Positions 55,959 to 63,181 are shown, counted from the stretch's first letter. The stretch is 64,000 nt of DNA from CAZVKN01 sp964627035 (GCA_964627035.1 CAZVKN010000014.1:1-64000), one strand, 5' to 3'. Numbers and translations: made by a program. The notes: generated by a model from the letters alone, not told the origin.

Positions 55959-56085
55959 TGTTCGTTTTCACGCAAAGCCCGTACGGTATGGTGATGTAGT
56001 CGGGTTTGTCTCAAGCCCGACGTCGCAGTTGAGACAACCACGACTACATACAATTTTTGTCTAACTTCACACCTTTGCGTGAGAC
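55959..56085. repeat. Inverted TTCACGCAAAG ends around a dispersed element
   Basis: TTTCACGCAAAG on the left (about 55959-55970) and CTTTGCGTGAG on the right (about 56072-56083) bracket the double-palindrome element at 55995-56048 between atpG and atpA. A nested secondary structure is possible in the operon mRNA. Confidence 0.5.
55995..56048. repeat. Full copy of the dispersed double-palindrome element
   Basis: A 54-nt unit with TGTAGTCGGG...CCCGAC as one palindrome and GTCGCAGTTGAG...CAACCACGAC as the second, ending CGACTACA. It lies within the ATP synthase operon, between atpA and atpG. Confidence 0.8.
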
Positions 56086-56089
56086 AAAA

Positions 56090-57610
56090 CTAAGCCGCTA
56101 TCGTTCCCTGAAATCCCTGCATAAACTGCTCACAGGCTTTACTTAGTCGGCTTTCCAGATCGTCATCAATTTTCTTGCGATCCAAAAGGTCTTTCAGAAT
56201 ATCACTGTGAACGTCACGCATACGATTGAGAAATTCGGCTTCGCAGCGTTTAATGTCACCGAGATCAACCGGATCTATGAAACCGTGTGAAGCCAGGAAC
56301 AGTACTGCGATCTGCTCCTCGAACGGATACGGAGTATATTGTCCCTGCTTGAGGACTTCTGTCAACCGTTCGCCACGTGTTAACTGTTGCAAGGTTGCTT
56401 TATCCAGATCAGACCCGAACTGGGCAAATGCCTGCAATTCGCGGAACTGTGATAAGTCCAACCTCAGCGAACCGGCAACCTGACGCATCGCTTTGAACTG
56501 TGCATTACCACCCACGCGCGATACCGAGATACCAACGTTGATAGCGGGACGTACACCGGCATAGAACAGTTCAGGCTCAAGGTAAATCTGTCCGTCAGTA
56601 ATGGAAATGACGTTAGTTGGGATATAAGCTGACACATCACCCTCCTGGGTCTCAATGATCGGCAAAGCTGTCAGCGAACCCCCTCCTTCATCCTCAGACA
56701 TTTTAGCGGCACGTTCCAGCAACCGCGAGTGCAGGTTGAATACGTCACCCGGATAAGCTTCGCGTCCCGGAGGACGACGCAGCAATAGTGACAACTGGCG
56801 ATATGCCCATGCATGTTTCGTCAGGTCATCATACACGCAAAGCGCATGTCTGCTGTTATCGCGGAAATACTCACCGATTGCCGCACCGGTGTATGGTGCG
56901 AGGAACTGAATCGGTGCAGATTGTTCCGCTGTTGATGAGATGACGATTGTGTGATCCATTGCCCCGGCATCTTTAAGGGTTTTAACGACTTTAGCAATCG
57001 TTGATCCCTTCTGACCGATGGCAACATAGATGCAGGCAACATCCTGTCCTTTCTGGTTGATAATTGTATCAACAGCAATTGCGGTCTTCCCGGTCTGACG
57101 GTCACCGAGGATTAGCTCGCGTTGCCCGCGTCCGATTGGAATCATTGAGTCAATCGCTTTGATCCCGGTCATCAGCGGTTCCTTAACCGGTTGACGGAAG
57201 ATTACACCGGGGGCTTTCTTCTCTACAAGATTGTAGGTATCAGTGGTGATCGGTCCTTTGCCGTCAAGCGGGAAACCGAGCGGATCAATCACGCGTCCGA
57301 GTAGAGCGTCTCCGACAGGAACTTGTACCACACGTCCGGTGCGTTTTACCTGATCACCTTCTCGGATCAGGGTATCTTCACCAAACAGTGTGACACCGAC
57401 GTTATCCTCCTCGAGGTTCATCGCCATTCCGAATATCTGGTGAGGGAATTCGATCAGCTCACCGGCGAGGCAGTTCTCCAAGCCGTAGATGCGGGCGATC
57501 CCGTCACCCACCATGATCACCTCACCAACCTCTTCCATCTCAGAACGAGCTTGGTATCCCTCGATCTGTTGTTTGATAATTCGAGTTATTTCTTCGGGTC
57601 TTATGTTCAT
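56090..57610 (-). CDS. atpA: ATP synthase F1 alpha subunit
   Basis: The 506-residue subunit has Walker A GDRQTGKTA near residue 170, and the conserved ELFYAGVRPAINVGISVSRV signature near 355. It binds non-catalytic nucleotides and alternates with beta in the F1 head. Length and motifs are normal. It starts 209 nt after the atpH stop; the intervening space holds a CCAAGAC-type repeat. Confidence 0.97.
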   Translation of the reverse strand: MNIRPEEITRIIKQQIEGYQARSEMEEVGEVIMVGDGIARIYGLENCLAGELIEFPHQIFGMAMNLEEDNVGVTLFGEDTLIREGDQVKRTGRVVQVPVGDALLGRVIDPLGFPLDGKGPITTDTYNLVEKKAPGVIFRQPVKEPLMTGIKAIDSMIPIGRGQRELILGDRQTGKTAIAVDTIINQKGQDVACIYVAIGQKGSTIAKVVKTLKDAGAMDHTIVISSTAEQSAPIQFLAPYTGAAIGEYFRDNSRHALCVYDDLTKHAWAYRQLSLLLRRPPGREAYPGDVFNLHSRLLERAAKMSEDEGGGSLTALPIIETQEGDVSAYIPTNVISITDGQIYLEPELFYAGVRPAINVGISVSRVGGNAQFKAMRQVAGSLRLDLSQFRELQAFAQFGSDLDKATLQQLTRGERLTEVLKQGQYTPYPFEEQIAVLFLASHGFIDPVDLGDIKRCEAEFLNRMRDVHSDILKDLLDRKKIDDDLESRLSKACEQFMQGFQGTIAA

Positions 57611-57640
57611 AACATTCTCCGAAACAGGGTTCGGTTATTT

Positions 57641-57808
57641 TTAACCACCAAGACGCCAAGACACCAAGAAGATGTTTAAAGGCTTTCTGTCAAAGTGGTA
57701 GTTATTTATGCAAAGCGCAGCAACCATTAATCCACCGTTAAGCTTAGATTGCTACACACTCATAGCAAAGACACAAAAAACTTGGTGTTTTGTGTCTTGG
57801 TGGTTTAA
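57641..57808. repeat. CCAAGACACCAAG-type inverted repeat region
   Basis: AACCACCAAGACGCCAAG with ACACCAAGAAG at the left end and CTTGGTGTTTTGTGTCTTGG at the right end face each other across about 110 nt. This sequence family is scattered through many environmental bacterial genomes. It occupies the atpH-atpA spacer. Confidence 0.6.
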
Positions 57809-57819
57809 AAATTTGCTGT

Positions 57820-58353
57820 TCACTCACCAGCCATCACTTTTTTCAGCTTTGCGAGTTGTCCTCGGACAGAGCCGTCGAGCACCACATTACCGATGCGAAC
57901 TTTGATGCCACCGATCAGATCAGGTGTGACAATCTGCTCAAGTTCAAGCTTCTTGTCAAACCTCTTCTCGAGATTCTCAATTACCTTTCGGTATGAAGCA
58001 TCGTCAAGCGGTGTGGCAGTTTCGATAGCTCCTGTGGTGATCCCGCGATGTTCGTTCAGCATCTCTCTGAAGAGAGGATATGCCTGATCAAACACCAGGG
58101 AGCGGTTCTTGTCCACGATTACTCGCAAAAAGTTCAGGCTATACGGCGAAATATCGGCGAACAGCTTTTCAAGCACATCCTTCTTTGCTTGACGCTCGAT
58201 GGATGGATCGTACAGAAAGCCGCGCAAGTCGTCCGACTCCTGCAAAGTCTTATCAACCAGTTCAAGGTCATTGGCGATCTGATCCAGCAGATCCTTCTCG
58301 CTTCCGACATCATACAGCGGTTGAACGTAACGACGGGCTAATCTTCTGCTCAC
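57820..58353 (-). CDS. atpH: ATP synthase F1 delta subunit
   Basis: The 177-residue stator subunit has the N-terminal ARRYVQPLYDVGSEKDLLDQ helix region and the C-terminal signature KKLELEQIVTPDLIGGIKVRIG. It links F1 alpha to the b subunits. It starts at GTG, overlapping the atpF stop by 4 nt (GTGA). Normal length. Confidence 0.93.
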   Translation of the reverse strand: MSRRLARRYVQPLYDVGSEKDLLDQIANDLELVDKTLQESDDLRGFLYDPSIERQAKKDVLEKLFADISPYSLNFLRVIVDKNRSLVFDQAYPLFREMLNEHRGITTGAIETATPLDDASYRKVIENLEKRFDKKLELEQIVTPDLIGGIKVRIGNVVLDGSVRGQLAKLKKVMAGE

Positions 58354-58832
58354 GATCCCTGCTCCTCAAGGCTCTCCATGACCAAGCGGTGATGGTCCTC
58401 GTCATTGAGCGACTTGGAGATCACTTTCTCTGCGGATGCAATTGCCAACACGGCAATCTCACCGCGGATTTCGTTGATAGCAGCCTGGCGGTGCAGATCA
58501 ATCTCCTGTTCAGCTTTTTCGACGATAGACTTCGCCTTGTCACGCGCCTGCTGTTCAAGCTCTTCACCGACTTTTTCAGCCGCTTCACGAGCTTTGGCAA
58601 CGACGGTTTGAGCTTCAGCGTGTGCTTCTTTCAGTTTTTGCTGATAATCATCCAGAGTAGCCTGAGCCTCTTCACTGGCTTTCCTGGCGGCTTCCTGATC
58701 GTCCTTGATCCCCTTTTCGCGGGCGTCGAGGGCTTTCAGGATAGGCTGCCAGGCAACCTTGTTCAGGATGAACAGCAGTATTACAAATGATATGATTGTC
58801 CAGAGCATAAGCCCTGGGTTGAGATCCATCAT
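58350..58832 (-). CDS. atpF: ATP synthase Fo b subunit
   Basis: The 160-residue protein has one N-terminal membrane helix (about 8-26, LMLWTIISFVILLFILNKVA) followed by a long charged helix with alternating Ala/Lys/Glu (about 30-150). This is the peripheral-stalk architecture. Only one b-type gene is present, so a homodimeric stalk is likely. It is coupled to atpH. Confidence 0.93.
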   Translation of the reverse strand: MMDLNPGLMLWTIISFVILLFILNKVAWQPILKALDAREKGIKDDQEAARKASEEAQATLDDYQQKLKEAHAEAQTVVAKAREAAEKVGEELEQQARDKAKSIVEKAEQEIDLHRQAAINEIRGEIAVLAIASAEKVISKSLNDEDHHRLVMESLEEQGS

Positions 58833-58880
58833 AATGACATCTCTCCACTGTTATGCAGTCAGCAGCGAATAATTTTCCCC

Positions 58881-58955
58881 GTAGGGGCGAACCTTGTGTT
58901 CGCCCTGCAGGTGCAAATGGTAACGTGATCGGGCGAACACAAGGTTCCCCCCTAC
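58881..58955. repeat. GTAGGGGCGAACC-type inverted repeat
   Basis: GTAGGGGCGAACCTTGTGTT and its inverted copy ending GGTTCCCCCCTAC face each other across about 28 nt, between atpE and atpF. This is a well-known type of widely scattered bacterial repeat and would form a hairpin in the atp transcript. Confidence 0.65.
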
Positions 58956-58985
58956 ATTCCGGACTGCTGACAATCTAACTACACT

Positions 58986-59234
58986 TTATTTTAAATTCAG
59001 TAGGAGACAAATCACCGCGCTCAGCAGTGCGATACCTTCGATCAGTGCTGCTGCAATGATCATTGCGGTCTGAATCTTGTCAGCGGCTTCAGGTTGACGG
59101 GCGATTCCGTCCATGGCACTGGCTGCGATACGTCCGATACCCATACCGGCACCAATCGTTACCAGTCCGGCACCTATACCGGCTGAAAGATACGCATAAG
59201 CGGTGTTGGTCATTTCCCCTAAGAATGCAAGCAT
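58986..59234 (-). CDS. atpE: ATP synthase Fo c subunit
   Basis: The 82-residue protein has two membrane helices: about 15-38 with the packing motif GAGLVTIGAGMGIGRIAASA, and about 55-80 with the ion-carrying Glu in AALIEGIALLSAVI. The polar loop ARQPEA is typical. The Glu is followed by Gly, and helix 1 lacks the Gln that marks sodium-binding rings, so a proton-type ring is expected. It is preceded by a strong hairpin at 59287-59315. Confidence 0.95.
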   Translation of the reverse strand: MLAFLGEMTNTAYAYLSAGIGAGLVTIGAGMGIGRIAASAMDGIARQPEAADKIQTAMIIAAALIEGIALLSAVICLLLNLK

Positions 59235-59286
59235 TGGATTCCTCCGAATGTTACTGTTATAAGTTGAAGTAAATGGTTAATTTCTA

Positions 59287-59315
59287 TAGCTGAGATGCCT
59301 TATGGCACTCAGCTA
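59287..59315 (-). promoter_or_regulatory. Stem-loop upstream of atpE
   Basis: TAGCTGAGATGCC and GGCACTCAGCTA pair over 12 bp with one bulged base and a TTAT loop. It sits 50-80 nt before the atpE start. It may stabilise or separate the atpE message, which must be made in excess; there is no T-run, so termination is not indicated. Confidence 0.55.
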
Positions 59316-59342
59316 ACATTATATTTTATAATTCTTTAATTA

Positions 59343-59387
59343 TTAATGACTCGGATGCGTGGTCATAGACAAAATCAATGTTTCAAT
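59343..59387 (-). repeat. Second, displaced copy of the atpB 3' end
   Basis: On the minus strand this segment, beginning 6 nt after the hicA stop codon, encodes IETLILSMTTHPSH and a stop. The true atpB end at 59858-59900 encodes ILTTLFMSMTMHPSH and a stop. Over the last 38 bases the two copies match at about 33 positions. No start codon or longer frame belongs to this copy, so it is a relic flanking the hicBA insert. Confidence 0.85.
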
Positions 59388-59393
59388 TAATTT

Positions 59394-59627
59394 TTAAATG
59401 AGTTTTCTAAACTCCTCTACCGTTAGATCAACATCGTTTAAGATAGATTTCAATGTTCGCCGTTTAAGAATAGTTTTACCGTGTCTCGGTACAACCGTTC
59501 TACGATTGTCGGAATCACGTCTGAAGATAGCGTGACTACTGCCTGTTTCCCTTACTATGTAGAAACCAAGTTTTTTGATAACTCTAATTACCTGCCGTGC
59601 ATTAACAGCTGGAAATCTTTCGCTCAA
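59394..59627 (-). CDS. hicA: HicA-family mRNA interferase toxin
   Basis: The 77-residue protein is a clear HicA/YcfA-type double-stranded RNA-binding-fold toxin. It has ARQVIRVIKKLGFYIVRETG, then GSSHAIFRR with the catalytic His, and VPRHGKTILKRRTLKSIL. It cleaves mRNA. The start is TTG at 59627, overlapping the hicB stop by four bases (TTGA), the same arrangement as in the 19688 toxin. It sits inside the ATP synthase operon between atpB and atpE and ends 6 nt before a displaced copy of the atpB 3' end. Confidence 0.92.
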   Translation of the reverse strand: MSERFPAVNARQVIRVIKKLGFYIVRETGSSHAIFRRDSDNRRTVVPRHGKTILKRRTLKSILNDVDLTVEEFRKLI

Positions 59628-59845
59628 TGCTCAACCGATATGACTGATAAGCTTGGAAAACTCACAGGTAATGGATCCCCTGTCAACAAATAATCATCAA
59701 TCATCCCTGAAATCGCTGCTTCCAACTCAAACATGGTTTCTTCATAAGACTCACCCTGTACGTGGCATCCAGTTAGGGAAGGACACTCACCATAGTAACC
59801 TCCCTCTTCACAATGCTCGATAACTACAGGAAAATGATACTGCAT
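59624..59845 (-). CDS. hicB: HicB-family antitoxin
   Basis: About 73 residues. It has the HicB RNase H-like core QYHFPVVIEHCEEGGYYGEC, then PSLTGCHVQGESYEET, and a helical end (ELEAAISGMIDDYLLTGDPL). There is no C-terminal HTH/CopG-like DNA-binding domain, so it is the short form, and autoregulation may differ. It neutralises HicA. The ATG at 59845 is used because GGAGG lies 7 nt upstream; TTG at 59851 would also be in frame. It begins only 12 nt after the atpB stop. Confidence 0.9.
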   Translation of the reverse strand: MQYHFPVVIEHCEEGGYYGECPSLTGCHVQGESYEETMFELEAAISGMIDDYLLTGDPLPVSFPSLSVISVEH

Positions 59846-59857
59846 AAACAATCCTCC

Positions 59858-60772
59858 TTAATGACTCGGGTGCATGGTCATAGACATAAACAGTGTGGTT
59901 AAAATTGTAAAAATGAACGCCTGTAAGTGAGCTACAAACAGCTCCAGGCACATAATAAACAAAATCCCGAAAATTGGCAGCGGTGCGATGAAGTAGCTGC
60001 CTGACTGAATAATCAGAAGAAGCAGCACCAATATCACAGCATGTCCGGCGACCATATTAGCAAAGAGACGAATACACAGTGCAAATGGCTTTGCCAACAT
60101 ACCGACTATTTCTACAGGGATCATAATCGGAACCACAAATCCAGGTAAACCACCCGGCAGCAATGCTTTGAAATGACCGATAAAGCCGTTCTTTGCGATC
60201 CCCATTCCCTGAATCATAAGGAATGCAATAATCGCCAGTCCTGCTGTCACATTGACGTTGGCGGTTGCTGTGTACCCCCACGGCAGTAATCCGAGCAGGT
60301 TCATTCCAAGTATGAAGAAGAAAACCGTAAGGAAAAACGGCATCAGTGGTCGAGCATCCTTTTCACCGATGATCGGATAGACCACTTCGTCACGAATGAA
60401 CAGGACATAAACTTCCAGCAGATGTGCAAACTTGTTGCGCAACAGCTTACCACCACGGAATGCAAGGCTGAAAGCCAGTAGCAACGTCAATCCGGCAAGC
60501 CACAGAAATATGACCGCCTTGTTAATTGACATATCAATCCCAAACAGCTCGTAATGCAGCGATTTGAATGAGATGGTCTGAAAGAATATCTCCCATGAAG
60601 ATATGTCCGTCAGGTGATGCAGCAGGATGTCGCCCATGCTCTCGCCATGTCCGCCACCATGACCTGCTCCGTGACCCGCACCGTGAGCAACCGCCTCGCT
60701 AACGTGAGCGGTGACTCCGTGCAGGGTATCCTTTACGGCATGTGCGCCGTGCGTGACCGCTTGATCAGTCAT
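59858..60772 (-). CDS. atpB: ATP synthase Fo a subunit
   Basis: The 304-residue protein is longer than usual owing to an N-terminal His/Gly-rich tail (residues about 8-45, with AHGAGHGAGHGGGHGES). Six hydrophobic segments follow. The essential Arg lies in PFALCIRLFANMVAGHAVIL near residue 240. It forms the proton half-channels against the c ring. The last codons (HPSH, stop) are part of a duplicated segment, the other copy of which lies beyond hicA. It overlaps the upstream atpI-like gene by 8 nt. Confidence 0.94.
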   Translation of the reverse strand: MTDQAVTHGAHAVKDTLHGVTAHVSEAVAHGAGHGAGHGGGHGESMGDILLHHLTDISSWEIFFQTISFKSLHYELFGIDMSINKAVIFLWLAGLTLLLAFSLAFRGGKLLRNKFAHLLEVYVLFIRDEVVYPIIGEKDARPLMPFFLTVFFFILGMNLLGLLPWGYTATANVNVTAGLAIIAFLMIQGMGIAKNGFIGHFKALLPGGLPGFVVPIMIPVEIVGMLAKPFALCIRLFANMVAGHAVILVLLLLIIQSGSYFIAPLPIFGILFIMCLELFVAHLQAFIFTILTTLFMSMTMHPSH

Positions 60773-61166
60773 ACTGCTTCATCTCGGTTTTATTCCCCTT
60801 TACCTTTCCTCTTCCCCAGAAGTATATCGATTCCGAAATCTGCAATGCAAACAGAAACGACAGACAACTGATACTGAAATCTATCTTATCATATCCGGCT
60901 TTGGCAACTGCCCACCAGACAATTAAAAGCAGAGCAACAAGCTTAAACAGAAAACCACCGACAAATGAACCCATGAAGAAGTTCACGGATCCGGAATAGA
61001 ACGCTCTATACAAAATTATGAACGGAATCAGCATCACAGCAAATGACGACGCCATCCCAAGAATCTTGGTTTGATTTATGACGACACTTCCTGTCATTGC
61101 CGAAATCGCAATCGCAATCAATATTGAAAACGCAATGTACATATAAGCTTTAGTCATCGTTTTCAT
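60765..61166 (-). CDS. AtpI-like small membrane protein
   Basis: About 133 residues with four hydrophobic segments (AYMYIAFSILIAIAISAM; ILGMASSFAVMLIPFIILY; FVGGFLFKLVALLLIVWW; ISCLSFLFALQISESIYFW). Size, topology and position between atpZ and atpB fit the poorly conserved ATP synthase subunit I, thought to assist c-ring assembly or ion supply. The ATG at 61166 overlaps the atpZ stop by 17 nt. Sequence similarity alone would not identify it. Confidence 0.7.
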   Translation of the reverse strand: MKTMTKAYMYIAFSILIAIAISAMTGSVVINQTKILGMASSFAVMLIPFIILYRAFYSGSVNFFMGSFVGGFLFKLVALLLIVWWAVAKAGYDKIDFSISCLSFLFALQISESIYFWGRGKVKGNKTEMKQYD

Positions 61167-61392
61167 CTGCTCTTTCTTTGCGCTTCCGCTGTAGTTCATT
61201 CAGGGTTCTAATTAGATGAAAAAATCCTGTTGCGCCTCCCAGAAATGTCCCTATTATCGCAAATATCGGAGTAGTACTAATTTTTTCATCCAACCAATAG
61301 CCACCGAAAAAACCTCCCAACATTACAATCGCCAATGTCAATCCCAAGTGGGTATAAGCGGTTGCTCCTGTCCAATGTTCGCGTGGTGGCAT
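61150..61392 (-). CDS. AtpZ/AtpI-family membrane protein
   Basis: About 80 residues with two membrane segments (HLGLTLAIVMLGGFFGGYWLD; PIFAIIGTFLGGATGFFHL) joined by a short acidic loop, typical of the AtpZ/ATPase_gene1 family that opens atp operons. These proteins assist ion uptake or assembly of the Fo sector. The ATG at 61392 starts MPPREHW; an upstream TTG at 61437 would add 15 residues and is a possible alternative. Confidence 0.78.
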   Translation of the reverse strand: MPPREHWTGATAYTHLGLTLAIVMLGGFFGGYWLDEKISTTPIFAIIGTFLGGATGFFHLIRTLNELQRKRKERADENDD

Positions 61393-61449
61393 ATTTTTTT
61401 TACGCTCTTTTGTGAAAAAAAGAGTTTGTTCTGTCAAAAAAAATAACTA

Positions 61450-61503
61450 TGTAGTCGTGGTTGTCGCAACCGCGACGTCGGGCTTGAGACAAGCCCAACT
61501 ACA
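61450..61503. repeat. Full copy of the dispersed double-palindrome element
   Basis: A 54-nt unit: TGTAGTCGTGGTTGTC, CAACCGCGAC, then GTCGGGCTTGAGACAAGCCC and AACTACA. It is upstream of the atp operon, beyond the bactofilin gene. Confidence 0.8.
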
Positions 61504-61520
61504 GGATGATCTTGTGATAT

Positions 61521-61597
61521 CCTACCACGAAGTACATGAAAATCACGAAGAAAAAATGGAAACTTCGTGCTCTTCGTGACCTTCGTGGTGGTCAATA
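61521..61597. repeat. CACGAAG-type repeat region
   Basis: Repeated CACGAAG and CTTCGTG units (CCACGAAGTACATGAAAATC on one side, TTCGTGACCTTCGTGGTGG on the other) form an imperfect inverted repeat upstream of the atp operon. Same family as 52477-52540. Confidence 0.6.
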
Positions 61598-61629
61598 ATA
61601 ACTAAGCTATTTACAGATAAGTCCTAAGA

Positions 61630-62040
61630 CTAATCTTCCGTCAACGTAATCTTGCCCGGACGACGCAATCTACCTGTCTGGGCAACACCACCCTGACTGC
61701 CCATTTCACTCTGTCCATTGAACTGAGCACCCTCCTGCACCACCAGTATCATAGTCTTCAGATTGCCGTTCAGCGTTGCGCTCTTCTCAAGTATCGTCCG
61801 ACCGGATGCGCTCAGGTTTCCGGTTACCTTTCCGCCCAGGATAATATGATTGGCTGTAATATCACCGTCAATAATTCCACCTGAACCTACGGTAACAGTG
61901 TCGGCAGAGGTGATCTTTCCGGTCACCTTTCCGTCAATCCGAGCGGAGTTCTTGATTTTCAGGTCTCCCGTGAGATCGGCATCCGATCCGATTAATGTTG
62001 AAAGTTCACCGCTTCTTAGGTTGATATTACTTTTTGCCAA
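61630..62040 (-). CDS. Bactofilin-family cytoskeletal protein
   Basis: The 136-residue protein has the bactofilin beta-helix core (TLIGSDADLTGDLKIKNSAR, VTGKITSADTVTVGSGGIID, ITANHIILGGKVTGNLSAS) flanked by short flexible ends. Bactofilins polymerise into filaments that position cell-wall and morphogenesis proteins. The start is TTG at 62040. It lies 31 nt after the M23 peptidase gene on the same strand; bactofilin-M23 pairs are common and linked to cell shape. Confidence 0.9.
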   Translation of the reverse strand: MAKSNINLRSGELSTLIGSDADLTGDLKIKNSARIDGKVTGKITSADTVTVGSGGIIDGDITANHIILGGKVTGNLSASGRTILEKSATLNGNLKTMILVVQEGAQFNGQSEMGSQGGVAQTGRLRRPGKITLTED

Positions 62041-62071
62041 ATCTAACGCCTGTTAATGCTAAGCTTGTCGC

Positions 62072-62848
62072 TTAGAGATTCTTGTTTTCAGAATTTCCGG
62101 ATTGAACGAACTCAAGTGGATCTACCGCTACGCCATCCTTCCAGATTGCAAAATGAAGATGGGGTGCACTCGAATGTCCCGAAGTACCGAGCAGAGCGAC
62201 AACCTCACCGCGCCGAACTTCCTGACTCTCTTTTTTCAGATTGACACTGTTGTGACCATACAGAGTTACATAACCGTTTCTGTGAGAGATCAAAAGACAG
62301 TTGCCCATGCTCGGTGTCCAATCTGAAAATACAACTCTTCCGCTCGCAGCCGCTTTGATCGGCACGCCGTTTTTAGCTGCGATATCTATCCCTCGATGGC
62401 TGCGCTCCGGAAACAGAAAATCTTCAAAAAACGCCTGGGATATAAACCCGTCAACCGGCATCAGTGTCGGCATCTCATACGATGTTATTCCGGCTCGAAA
62501 GAAATCATCTTCAAGAAGACCCTCAGCGGACTCGGACAGTTGACTCTCCGCATAAGCACTGCCAAGGGACAGTGATGTATCTGCATCAATTGACCTGCCG
62601 AGTTCCAGATGACCGCCGAGTGTGCGGACGATCTGAGCCAGTATCTGACGGCTCTGATCAACCTCACGCGCCACGCGGATTATCCGGCGATTCTCAAGCT
62701 GCAACCTTGCGTTCTCGGACTCCAGAGAACTGTAATCCAAAGCTCGTCGTGCCAAATCCGACCAGCTTACAGCACCGATCACAACCGCAACCAATGTTGC
62801 CACAAGCAAAACAATCCCGATTCGCAACCAAATCATTGGCAGCCGCAA
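62072..62848 (-). CDS. M23-family peptidase (LytM-like)
   Basis: At least 258 residues. One TM helix (about 8-28), a coiled-coil stretch (about 35-75), and a C-terminal peptidase M23 domain with HRGIDIAAKNGVPIKA and the HLHFAIW zinc motif. It cleaves or binds peptidoglycan crosslinks. The TTG at 62848 gives a TM-anchored protein. The frame remains open upstream and reads LARWLDVIVVPDGEGQSRRL from a CTG at 62905 preceded by GAGGTG, so the true start may be there. It forms a pair with the bactofilin gene. Confidence 0.88.
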   Translation of the reverse strand: MRLPMIWLRIGIVLLVATLVAVVIGAVSWSDLARRALDYSSLESENARLQLENRRIIRVAREVDQSRQILAQIVRTLGGHLELGRSIDADTSLSLGSAYAESQLSESAEGLLEDDFFRAGITSYEMPTLMPVDGFISQAFFEDFLFPERSHRGIDIAAKNGVPIKAAASGRVVFSDWTPSMGNCLLISHRNGYVTLYGHNSVNLKKESQEVRRGEVVALLGTSGHSSAPHLHFAIWKDGVAVDPLEFVQSGNSENKNL

Positions 62849-63040
62849 ACGTCGGGACTGTCCTTCGCCATCGGGGACGACGATTACATCAAGCCATCTT
62901 GCCAGTGTTCACACCTCAATTCATTCACCAAGTGAAAGTAATAACAAATCGAATGTCAAATCAACCCCTTTTATCAAATAAATCCGGTCGGATTAAACTT
63001 TCTATCTAAAAATGCACGTGGTTTAAATTTGTGGTGATTT

Positions 63041-63068
63041 TGTAGTCGTAGTTGTCGCAACCACGACG
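63041..63068. repeat. Partial copy of the dispersed double-palindrome element
   Basis: Only the left arm is present: TGTAGTCGTAGTTGTC, then CAACCACGACG. The right half is missing. Confidence 0.65.
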
Positions 63069-63093
63069 CCATAGAATTGTCATCCCTTGCTCG

Positions 63094-63166
63094 TGTGGCA
63101 CGGGCTACTTGTTGCCCGTGTCTCTTTACTGTAAGGGAACACGGGTAACAAGTAACCCGTGCCACA
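63094..63166. repeat. Long inverted repeat (GTGGCACGGG family)
   Basis: TGTGGCACGGGCTACTTGTT and the inverted AAGTAACCCGTGCCACA form a stem of more than 20 bp around about 30 nt, 15 nt beyond the leuD stop. It could act as a terminator without a T-run. Confidence 0.6.
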
Positions 63167-63181
63167 TATATTATCTGTCCC

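Larger units (their letters stand above)
62849..63181. other. Intergenic region with repeats, possible M23 N-terminal extension
   Basis: Within these 333 bases are the possible N-terminal extension of the M23 gene (62849-62905), a half copy of the dispersed element (63041-63068) and a long hairpin (63094-63166). A TTGACA lies at about 62955-62960 on the minus strand but no -10 is convincing. Confidence 0.5.

Noticed and set aside
58080..58790. Plus-strand open frame of 236 codons across atpH and atpF
   Set aside because: It is antisense to two clear ATP synthase genes that overlap in the normal way; low-complexity hydrophobic sequence arises from the complement of the b-subunit helix.
58986..59234. 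Sodium-type ATP synthase c subunit
   Set aside because: Helix 1 lacks the Gln and the carboxylate is followed by Gly rather than Ser/Thr, so the sodium-binding pattern is absent.
61432..61437. TTGACA as -35 of an atp operon promoter
   Set aside because: No acceptable -10 lies 16-18 nt downstream, and the bases overlap a possible TTG start of atpZ.
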